A stretch of DNA of 64,000 nt from Stutzerimonas stutzeri. GTDB taxonomy: Bacteria > Pseudomonadota > Gammaproteobacteria > Pseudomonadales > Pseudomonadaceae. The notes beneath the pieces were generated by a model. It was given only the letters and a program-made list of their open reading frames with translations. It was not told where the DNA came from and searched no databases. The position numbers and the translations under genes are program-made. Where the stretch lies: positions 670,001 through 734,000 of the forward strand of contig NZ_CP046902.1 in NCBI RefSeq assembly GCF_009789555.1, read 5' to 3'. Numbering within the stretch: the stretch's first letter is position 1; every line of letters starts with the position of its first letter. Positions 42,696-51,957 of this stretch are shown one piece after another.

Positions 42696-44069
42696 TTAAC
42701 TAGACATCAGCCTTGGAAGCGTCATTGTGAAAGTCGTGTGCCCCTCAGCTGATTCGCAAGCGATGCGCCCCTTGTGGGCCTCAACAATCGACCGTGTGAT
42801 AGCCATGCCGAGGCCCGCATTAAGGGTAGTACCTTCGCGCCTTGCGGTATCCACCCTGTAAAATCTGTCGAATATTCGAGTGTGAAGCTCGGCTGGAATA
42901 GTAATGCCGCGGTTGGTTATAGCTGTCGAAACCGAGTTACCACTCTCGCTTATTTCAACCCTGATAATGCTGCCTTCCTCTGCATACCGAACTGCGTTCG
43001 AGACTATGTTTGAGATGGCCCGTCTTAGCATTGATTTATCGCCATGTACCGACCCATCGCCTGAAAGCGTGATTTCGACCTTCTTGTCCTCGGCTGCGAG
43101 CTCGTAATATTCGATAACACTCGTGGTCATCTCAGCCATGCTGGCCCCTTCGGCACTGGGCGTAATCTTCCCATTGTCCGCTTTGGCGAGGAACAGCATG
43201 TCATCGACCATCTTTGACATGCGCCTAAGTTCTTCGAGGGCGGAATACAAGATATCCTTGTAGTCGGTATTTTCGCGGTCGCGCAAGAGCGCGACCTCCA
43301 TTTGGGTCAGCATGCTGTTCAGCGGCGTTCTTAGCTCATGCGCGATGTCCGCTGAGAAACCTGACAACCTGAGGAATGAGTCATCCAAGCGCGAGAGCAT
43401 TTCATTGAAGTTGTCTACGAGTTCATGAAGCTCGCCTGGCACTGACTCGGTTGGAATTCTGGTATCCAAACAATTGGCAGTTACTGTAGAGGAAGTCTTA
43501 GAGAGTTCATCGATCGGTTTTAAACCCTTCCTGATCAGAACCACACCTAAAGCGCCACTCAAAAGTGCACTGACCACCAGCGTATAAGCGAACCATTGCT
43601 GAATCATTTCGAAGAAGTGGACTCGATGCGTTACATCCAAAGCCAGATAGATGACTGTGTCTTGCCCTTCGACCCACTGGTTTACTTTTCTGGTAATGCC
43701 ACTGTACTGATGCCCAGCGAAATTTACTGTCCAACGTTCCTCTTGGATGTCCGTGACAAGTGGTAGCAAGCTCTCAGAGAGATTGTGATGTGAGTAGACT
43801 GTCTTGCCGTCTACTACAACTGCAGTTGCGAAGCCAAAGGAGTGCTCAATAACGGCATCGATCCTTGAAGCGGTCTCAGGCCCAAATGCTGAGCTGTTGA
43901 GCAGCGTACGCTCTACTGCAGCGGCCTTTTCATTCAGCACTTGTTCATCTTTGCGTTCGAAATGGAGCTGGCAAAAATAATTGAAGCTGATTGCGGCCGC
44001 CATCAGCACAACCGTAACCACAAGCATGAAAGCTATCGCCATTCTGCTCGTCAGTGACACTTTTCCCAT
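42696..44069 (-). CDS. copS: Copper-sensing histidine kinase CopS
   Basis: This 457-aa membrane kinase has two membrane segments (about residues 12-35 and 155-175) with a periplasmic sensor between, a HAMP linker, an H-box ADIAHELRTPLNSML, an N-box AISNIVSNAVRYA and a G-box GLGMAITRSIVEAHKG. It matches CopS/CusS/IrlS. The partner copR is 10 kb away on the same strand. ATG 44069 was chosen; a 16-residue extension has no support. It appears to be part of a unit starting at 45031 with a CopR box. Confidence 0.92.
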   Translation of the reverse strand: MGKVSLTSRMAIAFMLVVTVVLMAAAISFNYFCQLHFERKDEQVLNEKAAAVERTLLNSSAFGPETASRIDAVIEHSFGFATAVVVDGKTVYSHHNLSESLLPLVTDIQEERWTVNFAGHQYSGITRKVNQWVEGQDTVIYLALDVTHRVHFFEMIQQWFAYTLVVSALLSGALGVVLIRKGLKPIDELSKTSSTVTANCLDTRIPTESVPGELHELVDNFNEMLSRLDDSFLRLSGFSADIAHELRTPLNSMLTQMEVALLRDRENTDYKDILYSALEELRRMSKMVDDMLFLAKADNGKITPSAEGASMAEMTTSVIEYYELAAEDKKVEITLSGDGSVHGDKSMLRRAISNIVSNAVRYAEEGSIIRVEISESGNSVSTAITNRGITIPAELHTRIFDRFYRVDTARREGTTLNAGLGMAITRSIVEAHKGRIACESAEGHTTFTMTLPRLMSS

Positions 44070-44169
44070 CAGTACGGTCCTAGTTAGGCCATCACTCACA
44101 AGAAAGCAGGCGGGCACCCAGAAAAGGTGCCCGGCCTGCTTCGATCATGTTTGCTCGCACTCTCGTATC

Positions 44170-44400
44170 CTAAGCAGCGTCTGAATTTTCGCCAGTTTGC
44201 GAGTGGCCGGCTTTGGCCCCCTCCATCATTTCACGACACTCTTTCATCATTCCATGCATGTCGCCCATCATTTCCATATGCTTGTCGCCGCTCATCATGC
44301 CGGTTTCTGAATGGCTTTGGTCCGATTTATCTACCGCTGCGAAACTCAGTCCGCTCGCCAGGGTGATTGCGATTGCTGTAACGGTGATGGCCTTTCGCAT
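44170..44400 (-). CDS. Small secreted Met/His-rich protein
   Basis: This 76-aa protein has a signal peptide (residues 1-22, ending SFAA) and a mature part rich in Met and His: TGMMSGDKHMEMMGDMHGMMKECREMM, split here by spacing. It probably binds copper in the periplasm, like other small CopG/CopK-type proteins, though no family was recognised. It sits between copS (100-base gap) and the DUF2933-like gene (23-base gap). Confidence 0.75.
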   Translation of the reverse strand: MRKAITVTAIAITLASGLSFAAVDKSDQSHSETGMMSGDKHMEMMGDMHGMMKECREMMEGAKAGHSQTGENSDAA

Positions 44401-44423
44401 GTTAAATCTCCAAGTTCAGTGGG

Positions 44424-44681
44424 TTATTCGCTTTTTCTTAATAAGGTGTTTTCGCCAACGTTGGGCTCCTCGGGCTTGTCGCATTTACCGCTAGACATAT
44501 GCTTCATGCATACGACCATCATCAACAAGCAGGGCAAGAGAAAGAGCAGGCTTGGCAGCGTTGTTGCCAACGCCGCAGTGCTTTGGTTCAGTAGCATGTA
44601 GCCAACCACAGCTGCGGTTAACCCCGTTACGACCGGATTGCGCTGCAGTACGCTTTTAATCTTGGATATTATGCCCCTCAT
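44424..44681 (-). CDS. Small membrane protein, DUF2933-like
   Basis: This 85-aa protein has two hydrophobic segments (about 17-35 and 41-60, the latter LPSLLFLLPCLLMMVVCMKH) and a Cys-containing tail (SGKCDKPEEPN). The Leu-rich segment ending in Cys-Met-Lys-His resembles DUF2933 proteins of metal clusters, but the match is by eye only. It follows the PtrA-like gene 44714-45031 by 32 bases. Confidence 0.55.
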   Translation of the reverse strand: MRGIISKIKSVLQRNPVVTGLTAAVVGYMLLNQSTAALATTLPSLLFLLPCLLMMVVCMKHMSSGKCDKPEEPNVGENTLLRKSE

Positions 44682-44713
44682 CTAACTATCCCTCGGATAT
44701 TAAGCTTGGCAGA

Positions 44714-45031
44714 TTAGCCATTGTTCACGCCAACTGGGGTGCTCAGAAACTCTACCGTATGGATCTTCCCGTCAGGGGTCTTGACCGTCATCTCATACGT
44801 CTGGACTTGGGCGCTTGTTCTATAGTTTTGAATCATTCGAGTCGTGCCGGTCGCGCCAGCAGGTGCGATGCTCAGCACTTGGCCTTCTTTTACAAGCTCC
44901 TTAAGGGTGGGCTTTGCTCCTGCCGAGTCATTTAAGCGATTCAGCGTACGTTCGCTTCCGCCTTCGGCCATTGCAAGCGAGGAAGCAACGGTCAGAATAA
45001 AAGGAACGATTACTTTGGTTATGCGGTTCAT
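44714..45031 (-). CDS. Second PtrA-like secreted protein
   Basis: This 105-aa protein has a signal peptide (residues 1-22, ending AMA) and a mature start EGGSERTLNRLND that matches the EGG-x-(D/E)RT-x-x-R motif of the PtrA-like protein at 33226. The remainder (KTPDGKIHTVEFLS) is unlike that protein and resembles a small beta-rich domain. A CopR box lies 71 bases upstream and it opens the unit leading to copS. Confidence 0.7.
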   Translation of the reverse strand: MNRITKVIVPFILTVASSLAMAEGGSERTLNRLNDSAGAKPTLKELVKEGQVLSIAPAGATGTTRMIQNYRTSAQVQTYEMTVKTPDGKIHTVEFLSTPVGVNNG

Positions 45032-45102
45032 GGTTTGCACCTCTTGGTTAGTTGATGCCTGTAGATTAAAGGCTTGCTACTTACAAGAAGCTGTTGCCAA
45101 GG

Positions 45103-45116
45103 TTACAAAGCTGTAA
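45103..45116 (-). promoter_or_regulatory. CopR box upstream of the PtrA-like/copS unit
   Basis: TTACAAAGCTGTAA, a perfect TTACA-N4-TGTAA palindrome, 71 bases before the start at 45031. It likely drives 45031 to 41006. Confidence 0.65.
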
Positions 45117-45171
45117 TCCCTCATTTTCGTGTTGGTACGACCGCCGCGCCTGCGGCAGTCGTTTTCAACTT

Positions 45172-45528
45172 CTACTGCTTATCGATGCGGGTAATGGTGG
45201 AATCCATGCTCTTCGAGGAGAACTCGAATTCGACCTGGTCCCCTTCTTTCAACTTTTGGAGCTGATCAGGCTTCGCTTTGAAGCCCATCGTCATAGAAGG
45301 CCAACCCAGCGCTTCGACCGGGCCGTGTGCAATGGTCACGGTGCCGCTCTCGGTGTTCACTTTCTTGACCGTGCCGATGGCTGTAGCGGTCTGTCCCGCC
45401 GACTTCTGGTCCATTGGCATGTTCATGCCTTTGTGATCCATCGGCATGCCGTCCATTGGCTCCTTGTCGGCGGCATAGGCGACTGGCACCAGGAAGAGTG
45501 AGGCAAGGGTGATGTGCTTAATGTTCAT
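45172..45528 (-). CDS. cusF: Periplasmic copper chaperone CusF
   Basis: This 118-aa protein has a signal peptide (residues 1-19, ending YAA), a Met/His-rich stretch ([15 protein letters not shown]) and the CusF core [16 protein letters not shown], where His, Trp and two Met form the Cu(I) site. It hands Cu(I) to the CusCBA pump. It overlaps the cusA stop by 4 bases and ends the cusCBAF unit. CusB also carries a CusF-like domain. Confidence 0.93.
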   Translation of the reverse strand: MNIKHITLASLFLVPVAYAADKEPMDGMPMDHKGMNMPMDQKSAGQTATAIGTVKKVNTESGTVTIAHGPVEALGWPSMTMGFKAKPDQLQKLKEGDQVEFEFSSKSMDSTITRIDKQ

Positions 45529-48500
45529 GGATGTTCTCCAGTGGGGTTGGTTGCTTGCTGGGTGGTAACTCGCAATTGCCGGCGGCGCATCAGCAGGTAA
45601 GCTGCCGGCAGAACGAACAGGGAGAGCAAAGGGGCGGTGATCATCCCGCCCACCATGGGCGCGGCGATGCGGCTCATGATTTCGCTGCCGGTTCCGCTAC
45701 CCCAGAGGATGGGCAGCAGGCCTGCGATAATCACTGCTACGGTCATGGCCTTGGGGCGTACCCGCTGCACAGCGCCTTCGCGGATTGCGTCGAGCAGTAC
45801 GCCTTCGCCATGGGCTCCAGCGTTAACCCGATCTGTCCATGCGTTCTTCAAATACAGCAGCATAATGACGCCGAACTCAGCAGAAACGCCTGCCAGTGCG
45901 ATGAAGCCGATACCTGTCGCGACGGAGAGGTTGTACCCCAACAGGTACAGGAACCAGACGCCCCCGGTCAGGGCGAATGGCAGCGTAGCCATGATGAGCA
46001 GCGCCTCGCCAAAGCGGGAAAATGTGAGGTAGAGCAAGACAAAAATGATCAGCAGGGTAGCCGGCACGACGAGCTTAAGCTTCGCGTTAGCGCGCTCCAT
46101 GAATTCGAACTGGCCGGAATAGCTGATGCTCATGCCGGGCTCGAGCTGGACACCTTCGCTGATCTTTTCCCTCAGATCGCCAACCACAGCCGCCATGTCG
46201 CGGCCACGGACGTCGACGTAAACCCAACCCGACAGCCTCGCGTTTTCGCTTTTGAGCATTGGCGGCCCGTCGGTCACCTGTACCTTGGCCACCGTCCCCA
46301 AGGTGATCTGACTGCCTTGCGGCGTATAGATAGGCAGGTTGCGCAGATCGGTTATCGAGTCGCGCCACTCCCGACCATAGCGGAGGTTGATCGGATACCT
46401 GGCGAGCCCTTCCACGGTTTCACCAATGGTTTGGCCACCGATGCCACCTGCCACGATCGATTGCACATCCGCAATATTCAGGCCGTAGCGTGCGGCGGCA
46501 ACACGATCGATATCCAAATCAATGTACCGGCCGCCGGTCAGTCGTTCGGCTAGCGCCGAACTGACCCCAGGCACCGTTTTGGCGATCTGCTCGACCGCCA
46601 GGGTCGCTTTGTCGATTTGCGCGAGGTCAGTGCCATATACCTTCACGCCTATCGGGCTCTTGATACCTGTCGCCAGCATGTCGATGCGGTTTCGAATGGG
46701 CGGGATCCACAGATTTGCCAGCCCTGGCACCTGCACCGTGCGATCCAGCTCTTCCACCAATTTTTCAGGCGTCATTCCAGGACGCCATTGATCCTTTGGC
46801 TTGAACTGGATGGTGGTCTCGAACATCGTCAGCGGTGCTGGATCCGTCGCAGTATCGGCTCGGCCGGCCTTGCCGAACACATGAGCGACCTCGGGCACGG
46901 TTTTGATAAGGCGGTCCGTCTGCTGCAGAAGCTTGGAAGCCTTCTGAGCTGAGAGGCCTGGAAGCGCCGTGGGCATATAAAGCAGGTCGCCTTCATCCAG
47001 CGGGGGCAAGAACTCACCACCGAGGCGAGTTACGGGCCACAAGCCAGTCAGGAAGACCAGAACCGCCACTAGCAGGGTCGCCTTAGGCCAACGTAGCACC
47101 GCATCCAGGGCAGGCTTGTAGGCCCAGATGAGGCCACGGTTGAGTGGGTTGCGGTGTTCATCCGGGATTTTGCCCCGTATCCAATACCCCATGAGTACTG
47201 GAACCAGCGTGACGGAAAGGCCAGCGGCCGCCGCCATTGCGTAGGTTTTGGTGAACGCCAGCGGACCGAACAGTCGGCCTTCCTGCGCCTCCAGGGTGAA
47301 CACTGGTATGAACGACAGCGTAATGATCAGCAGGCTGAAGAACAGTGCCGGCCCGACTTCAACGGCCGCGTCAGTGATTACCTTCCAGTGCTCTTGGCCC
47401 TTCAAAGTTGAGCCAGGATGCCGCTTGTGCCAGCCCTCGATGTGCTTGTGGGCGTTTTCGATCATGACGATTGCCGCGTCGACCATCGCTCCGATCGCGA
47501 TCGCGATGCCGCCCAACGACATGATGTTTGCGTTTATGCCTTGCCGCTGCATGATGATAAAAGCGATCAGGATGCCAATCGGCAACGAAACGATGGCGAC
47601 CAGAGATGAGCGCAGGTGCCACAGGAATATTGCGCAAACCAGCGCAACGACAATGAATTCCTCGATGAGCTTGTGGGTGAGGTTTTCAACGGCACTGTCG
47701 ATCAGCTTGCTACGGTCGTAAGTCGTGACGATTTCGACGCCTTCGGGAAGACTCGCTTTGAGCTCATCGAGCTTGGTTTGAACCGCAGCAATCGTTTCCC
47801 GAGCGTTCTTGCCGCTACGCAGGATAACGACTCCACCGACTACCTCACCTTCGCCATCAAGCTCGGCAATACCCCTGCGCATTTCCGGGCCGAGCTGGAT
47901 ATGCGCAACGTCCCCTAGCGTCACAGGCACGCCGCCGTCGAGACGCAAAGGAATGGCTCGAAAGTCCTTAAGTGTCTCCAGATACCCGGTCGCACGGACC
48001 ATAAACTCGGTTTCCGCGAGTTCCAGAACACTCCCCCCAGTTTCACGGTTGGCCTCATCAATCGCCTTAGCGATCTGCTGCTGCGTCACGCCCCTGCTGG
48101 CCATGCGTACGGGATCGAGTACGACCTGGTACTGCTTGACCATCCCGCCTATGGGCGCGACTTCCGCCACGTTGGGCAGTGTCTTGAGCTCATAGCGTAG
48201 AAACCAGTCCTGTAGGGAGCGCAGCTGCGAGAGGTCATGTTTGCCCGTTCGGTCCACCAACGCATACTGGTAGATCCAACCAACACCCGTGGCATCAGGC
48301 CCCAACGCGGGTTTGGCGGCGGCGGGAAGCCGGCTCTGCACTTGACTCAGGTACTCCAGCACCCGCGAACGGGCCCAATAGAGGTCTGTGCCGTCCTCAA
48401 ACAGGACGTACACGTAGCTATCCCCGAAGAAGGAGTAGCCGCGGACTGTCTTCGCGCCGGGGACAGACAGCATGGTCGTCGTCAGTGGGTAGGTGACCTG

Positions 48501-48689
48501 ATTCTCGACAATCTGGGGCGCCTGCCCTGGGTATGGCGTGCGGATGATGACCTGAACGTCGGAAAGGTCTGGCAACGCATCGACAGCGGTGTTCTTAACC
48601 GACCAGATACCCCAGGCGACCGCAAACAAAGTGGCGAGCAAGATCAGAAAGCGGTTGGCCACTGACCATCGGATTATGGCTGCGATCAT
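45525..48689 (-). CDS. cusA: Heavy-metal RND pump CusA
   Basis: This 1054-aa RND transporter pumps Cu(I) or Ag(I) out of the cell envelope with proton exchange. It has 12 membrane segments, the RND start ([21 protein letters not shown]), and the pump motif around [17 protein letters not shown]. It belongs to the CusA/SilA/CzcA group. Start ATG 48689 overlaps the cusB stop by 4 bases. Specificity for monovalent copper is inferred from the neighbourhood and from Met-rich surroundings. Confidence 0.95.
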   Translation of the reverse strand: MIAAIIRWSVANRFLILLATLFAVAWGIWSVKNTAVDALPDLSDVQVIIRTPYPGQAPQIVENQVTYPLTTTMLSVPGAKTVRGYSFFGDSYVYVLFEDGTDLYWARSRVLEYLSQVQSRLPAAAKPALGPDATGVGWIYQYALVDRTGKHDLSQLRSLQDWFLRYELKTLPNVAEVAPIGGMVKQYQVVLDPVRMASRGVTQQQIAKAIDEANRETGGSVLELAETEFMVRATGYLETLKDFRAIPLRLDGGVPVTLGDVAHIQLGPEMRRGIAELDGEGEVVGGVVILRSGKNARETIAAVQTKLDELKASLPEGVEIVTTYDRSKLIDSAVENLTHKLIEEFIVVALVCAIFLWHLRSSLVAIVSLPIGILIAFIIMQRQGINANIMSLGGIAIAIGAMVDAAIVMIENAHKHIEGWHKRHPGSTLKGQEHWKVITDAAVEVGPALFFSLLIITLSFIPVFTLEAQEGRLFGPLAFTKTYAMAAAAGLSVTLVPVLMGYWIRGKIPDEHRNPLNRGLIWAYKPALDAVLRWPKATLLVAVLVFLTGLWPVTRLGGEFLPPLDEGDLLYMPTALPGLSAQKASKLLQQTDRLIKTVPEVAHVFGKAGRADTATDPAPLTMFETTIQFKPKDQWRPGMTPEKLVEELDRTVQVPGLANLWIPPIRNRIDMLATGIKSPIGVKVYGTDLAQIDKATLAVEQIAKTVPGVSSALAERLTGGRYIDLDIDRVAAARYGLNIADVQSIVAGGIGGQTIGETVEGLARYPINLRYGREWRDSITDLRNLPIYTPQGSQITLGTVAKVQVTDGPPMLKSENARLSGWVYVDVRGRDMAAVVGDLREKISEGVQLEPGMSISYSGQFEFMERANAKLKLVVPATLLIIFVLLYLTFSRFGEALLIMATLPFALTGGVWFLYLLGYNLSVATGIGFIALAGVSAEFGVIMLLYLKNAWTDRVNAGAHGEGVLLDAIREGAVQRVRPKAMTVAVIIAGLLPILWGSGTGSEIMSRIAAPMVGGMITAPLLSLFVLPAAYLLMRRRQLRVTTQQATNPTGEHP

Positions 48690-50137
48690 TGCTGGCCCCC
48701 GAGCTTCTCGATGCGCTCGATGACCAGGCCTTCGTCGCTTTCATGCACGCCTACACGGACGCGGTCGCCCGTTTGCAAGCCTGATAAGAGGGACTGATCG
48801 GCAACCGGAAAGGACATGGTCATCCCAGGCATGTTCAGCGTCTTGAACGGCCCATGCGACAGGCCAACCATGCCATCTTCTAGGCTGACGACCGCACCTT
48901 CAGCCTCGTGCAAAGCAGGCCCGGTGGAAGATGTAGGCTGCTCCAAACCCTGAGCGGTCAGCCCGCGTAGGCTCGCCTCTGAATCAAGGAGGAACTGACC
49001 GGACGCCACGACCTGTTGGCCGGCTTCCAGGCCTTCAAGCACCTCTGTCTGGTCATTGAACTCGCGACCGGTACGGACCTCAATGGGACGGTAACGGCCT
49101 TCATTCTCGGCCAGCATCACCAATGCTCGCCGTCCGGTGCGAATGACCGCTTCGGACGGAATGACCAAGACATCTTCGACGTTGCGACTCAACGTCACCT
49201 CAGCCGTCATGCCGGGACGAAGCCGTTGTTGCGGGTTAGGTAGCTCGACCCGGACACGCACAGTGCGGCTATCCAGGTTGGCCTGCGATAGTACCGTCTG
49301 GATCGTTCCTTCCAGCGTTTCACCCGCAAAAGCGGGCAGGCGCGTTGTTACTGATTGCCCTGGCGCTAAATTTGCGATCTGCGCCTCTGGTACTGCAACT
49401 TCTAGCCAAACCGTGTCCAGCCCGTTGACGCGCGCAAGAGTAGCGCCGGCGGGTACGGTCATGCCCTCGCGAACATCGAGGCTGTTCAACACGCCGCCGA
49501 TCGGACTCGTTACGGTCCAGACGGCGCGCGCCTTACCGGTCCGTTCCAGCTGCGCAATGACCTCTGCCGGCATGCCAGCAAGGCGCAACCGCTGACGGGC
49601 CGCTGCGAGCAGCTGGGGTTCGCCGATCTTTCTCAGCGCCAGGTACTCTTCCTGTGCAGCAACCCACTCAGGGATAAGCAGATCTGCAAGCGGCGCCCCT
49701 TTTTCAATGACGTCTTCCGGCGCTCGGTCGTAAACGCGCTCGACGAAGCCCCCGGAGCGCGCCTGCACGACAGCCACGTTTCGCTCGTCGAACATCAATG
49801 CACCTGTGGCTTCGAGCGATTGGCGAATTGACTCACGCGTTGCGGCCACCAGGCGCATACCGAGATTTTGCGTCACGCTTGGGTCGATGCTGATCGAGGC
49901 CCCGTCGCCTCCCTCATCGGCATACCGCGGGACAAGCTCCATGTCCATGAAGGGGGACTTCCCAGGTTTGTCGAACTTTTGCTGGGGCACCATAGGGTCA
50001 TACCAATAGAGAACTTCCTTACCTTCTTTTGCAGGCGATTGTCCGAAGGCTGCGGTAGACAGGCCGAATAAGGCTGTAGCGCTAACCATCAGCGGGAGGC
50101 TGAGGACGAGTGCCAGCCGCTTGAATTGAAAGGTCAT
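48686..50137 (-). CDS. cusB: Periplasmic adaptor CusB with fused CusF-like C-terminal domain
   Basis: This 483-aa adaptor links CusA to CusC. It has a signal peptide (residues 1-32), a metal-binding YHYH-type stretch ([20 protein letters not shown]), the adaptor barrel core and, from about residue 408, a CusF-like domain ([18 protein letters not shown]). That last domain would receive copper directly. Standard CusB is about 400 residues, so the fusion adds about 75. Start overlaps the cusC stop (ATGA). Confidence 0.93.
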   Translation of the reverse strand: MTFQFKRLALVLSLPLMVSATALFGLSTAAFGQSPAKEGKEVLYWYDPMVPQQKFDKPGKSPFMDMELVPRYADEGGDGASISIDPSVTQNLGMRLVAATRESIRQSLEATGALMFDERNVAVVQARSGGFVERVYDRAPEDVIEKGAPLADLLIPEWVAAQEEYLALRKIGEPQLLAAARQRLRLAGMPAEVIAQLERTGKARAVWTVTSPIGGVLNSLDVREGMTVPAGATLARVNGLDTVWLEVAVPEAQIANLAPGQSVTTRLPAFAGETLEGTIQTVLSQANLDSRTVRVRVELPNPQQRLRPGMTAEVTLSRNVEDVLVIPSEAVIRTGRRALVMLAENEGRYRPIEVRTGREFNDQTEVLEGLEAGQQVVASGQFLLDSEASLRGLTAQGLEQPTSSTGPALHEAEGAVVSLEDGMVGLSHGPFKTLNMPGMTMSFPVADQSLLSGLQTGDRVRVGVHESDEGLVIERIEKLGGQQ

Positions 50138-51387
50138 GGTCGGGTATCTCCAAAGGCGAAATGCAGGCGGGCGTTGCTCAGTGATCGGTCGCGGGCCACG
50201 TCGATCTGCCGCAGCCGGGTCTCGACAAGCTGGCGGCGCGCATCGATGACAGCGATCAATACGCCTTTCCCTGCGCGGTAGTCGGCCATGGCAAGGCGGA
50301 CTTTCTCTTCAGCGAGGGGGAGAAATGTTTGTTCGAGGCGAGTAAGTGCTCGATCCAAGCGTTGGTATTCAGCCAGGTCTGCGGCCAGCTCCTGGTTATG
50401 CATACGCAACGTTGCCTGGCGCTGCGCCTCGATCTGTGTGAGGCGAGCTCGCTCGGCCGCGATCTTTGGATCTTGTCGAGAGCTGGTAAACAGCGGCAGG
50501 TCGAAGCTGACGCTGAGATTGACCATGTCGCCGTACTCCCGGCCACGACGCAGATAATCAACTCCCCAACTCCAGTCCGGTGTTTTCTCAGCGACGGCCT
50601 GGCGAACTTTAGCCTCAGCTTCACGAGTCATCGGGTCGAAGGCGAGCAAAGCCGGATGGCGGTTCAGGTTGTGCTGATAGTGATCAACGTCGGTATGCCA
50701 TCGCGGCCAGTCGCCTGTAAGCGGCTGGTCTGCTGGCTCGCCTATCCAGCGGCGGAGGTCGGCCCGCGCAACAGCCTGGTTGCGCATCAGCTCATCCTCT
50801 TGTTCCGCAAGCAATGCTGCCTCTTGCTTCGGAAGTACGCTGTCTGCGGTTTGGCCACTGCCGCCAGCAATGCGCGCCTGAACAGCCCGAAAAAGTAGCT
50901 GATTCTCGCTGTAGAGCTGTCTGAAAAGGCTCAGCTTTTGCTCGACTGCGAAACTAGCGATCCATGCCTCGGCGGTCGCCTGGCGCACGCTGAGACGTTC
51001 AATCGTTTGCTGAACATTTGCGAGCGCAACACTAGCCTGCGCAGCCTCGACACGGGCGCGCCTTTTCGCTCGGTTTGGCACATCTTGCATGACCCCGACC
51101 ATTCGCATGGTCATGGCCTCTTGGTCCAATTGCCAACGCGAGTCACCTTCAATGGGAACGTTTTGCAGCCCAAGCCTAAGTTTAGGGTCAGGCAGCTCGC
51201 CGGCAGGAATTGCAGCGCTGCGTGCGGCTTTGAGATTGGCGGCTTGCGCATCCAGCGAAGGCGCGTCTTGCTCGGCCAAACTCAGGGCTTGTTCTAAGGT
51301 TAGAGCTGACGCGAACTCGGGGAATGAGAGCGCGCCGATGATCAAGGCGGCCACGTAGGGAGGCGCCCAGCGGATACGGGATTTCAT
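50134..51387 (-). CDS. cusC: Outer-membrane efflux protein CusC (TolC family)
   Basis: This 417-aa outer-membrane channel has a signal peptide (residues 1-28), the TolC-type repeat helices (SLAEQDAPSLDAQAANLKAA, AERARLTQIEAQRQATLRMHNQELA) and the usual length. It forms the exit duct with CusA and CusB. It lies 94 bases after the small gene at 51482. Confidence 0.92.
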   Translation of the reverse strand: MKSRIRWAPPYVAALIIGALSFPEFASALTLEQALSLAEQDAPSLDAQAANLKAARSAAIPAGELPDPKLRLGLQNVPIEGDSRWQLDQEAMTMRMVGVMQDVPNRAKRRARVEAAQASVALANVQQTIERLSVRQATAEAWIASFAVEQKLSLFRQLYSENQLLFRAVQARIAGGSGQTADSVLPKQEAALLAEQEDELMRNQAVARADLRRWIGEPADQPLTGDWPRWHTDVDHYQHNLNRHPALLAFDPMTREAEAKVRQAVAEKTPDWSWGVDYLRRGREYGDMVNLSVSFDLPLFTSSRQDPKIAAERARLTQIEAQRQATLRMHNQELAADLAEYQRLDRALTRLEQTFLPLAEEKVRLAMADYRAGKGVLIAVIDARRQLVETRLRQIDVARDRSLSNARLHFAFGDTRP

Positions 51388-51481
51388 TTAGACAGGATTC
51401 CTGATCTTCCATGCGAGCCGAAGGCGCGCGGTAGCCGGCCCGAATGCTCACATCCGGGCGGTTCCTAGAATTTGATCGGAA

Positions 51482-51859
51482 TCAGACGCGGGGAGGATGC
51501 CAGACGGCGTCCAGATGGCGAGAAAGTACCTGGTCGTTATAGGGCGTATTAGCCGGTTTACCCGCAGGGACCAGCTGCGCCTTTGCAACAACGATCTGAA
51601 GAAGGCTGACAGTTTTACATTCTTGTCCCGTCTTGCAGACGGTCGTCTTCCCTTGCTCATGCCCTTCACAGCACTCGGGCTCAGCGCCGCTGACGCCAGC
51701 CATCGACGCGTGGCTGGCTGCCATAGCCTCCATGCCTACCCTATCAGGCATTACGTGATGCGCTGACGACCCAACCGGCATGAGCAATTGCGCCATCCCG
51801 TTGATTGGAAGCGCGAGCACTAGCAGCAGGACAAGGAAGGAGCGCATGTAGGACTTCAT
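51482..51859 (-). CDS. Small secreted Cys/His-containing protein of the cus unit
   Basis: This 125-aa protein has a signal peptide (residues 1-23) and a mature part with HH, M and four cysteines in ECCEGHEQGKTTVCKTGQECK, a likely metal site. No family recognised; it resembles the small CopL/DUF2946-type proteins near copper pumps only loosely. It lies between the ATPase (98-base gap) and cusC (94-base gap), probably co-transcribed. Confidence 0.7.
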   Translation of the reverse strand: MKSYMRSFLVLLLVLALPINGMAQLLMPVGSSAHHVMPDRVGMEAMAASHASMAGVSGAEPECCEGHEQGKTTVCKTGQECKTVSLLQIVVAKAQLVPAGKPANTPYNDQVLSRHLDAVWHPPRV

Positions 51860-51920
51860 ATTTCCAGCTTACGGGGCAATTCATGAGCAATCAATGAGGC
51901 AATCGGTCGCTTCGCAACCG

Positions 51921-51949
51921 AAGCCTAAGCCTAAGCCTAAGCCTAAGCC
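51921..51949. repeat. Hexamer tandem repeat (AAGCCT)
   Basis: Almost five head-to-tail copies of AAGCCT lie between the small gene and the ATPase gene, just past the ATPase stop on the minus strand. Confidence 0.9.
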
Positions 51950-51957
51950 GACAGGCT

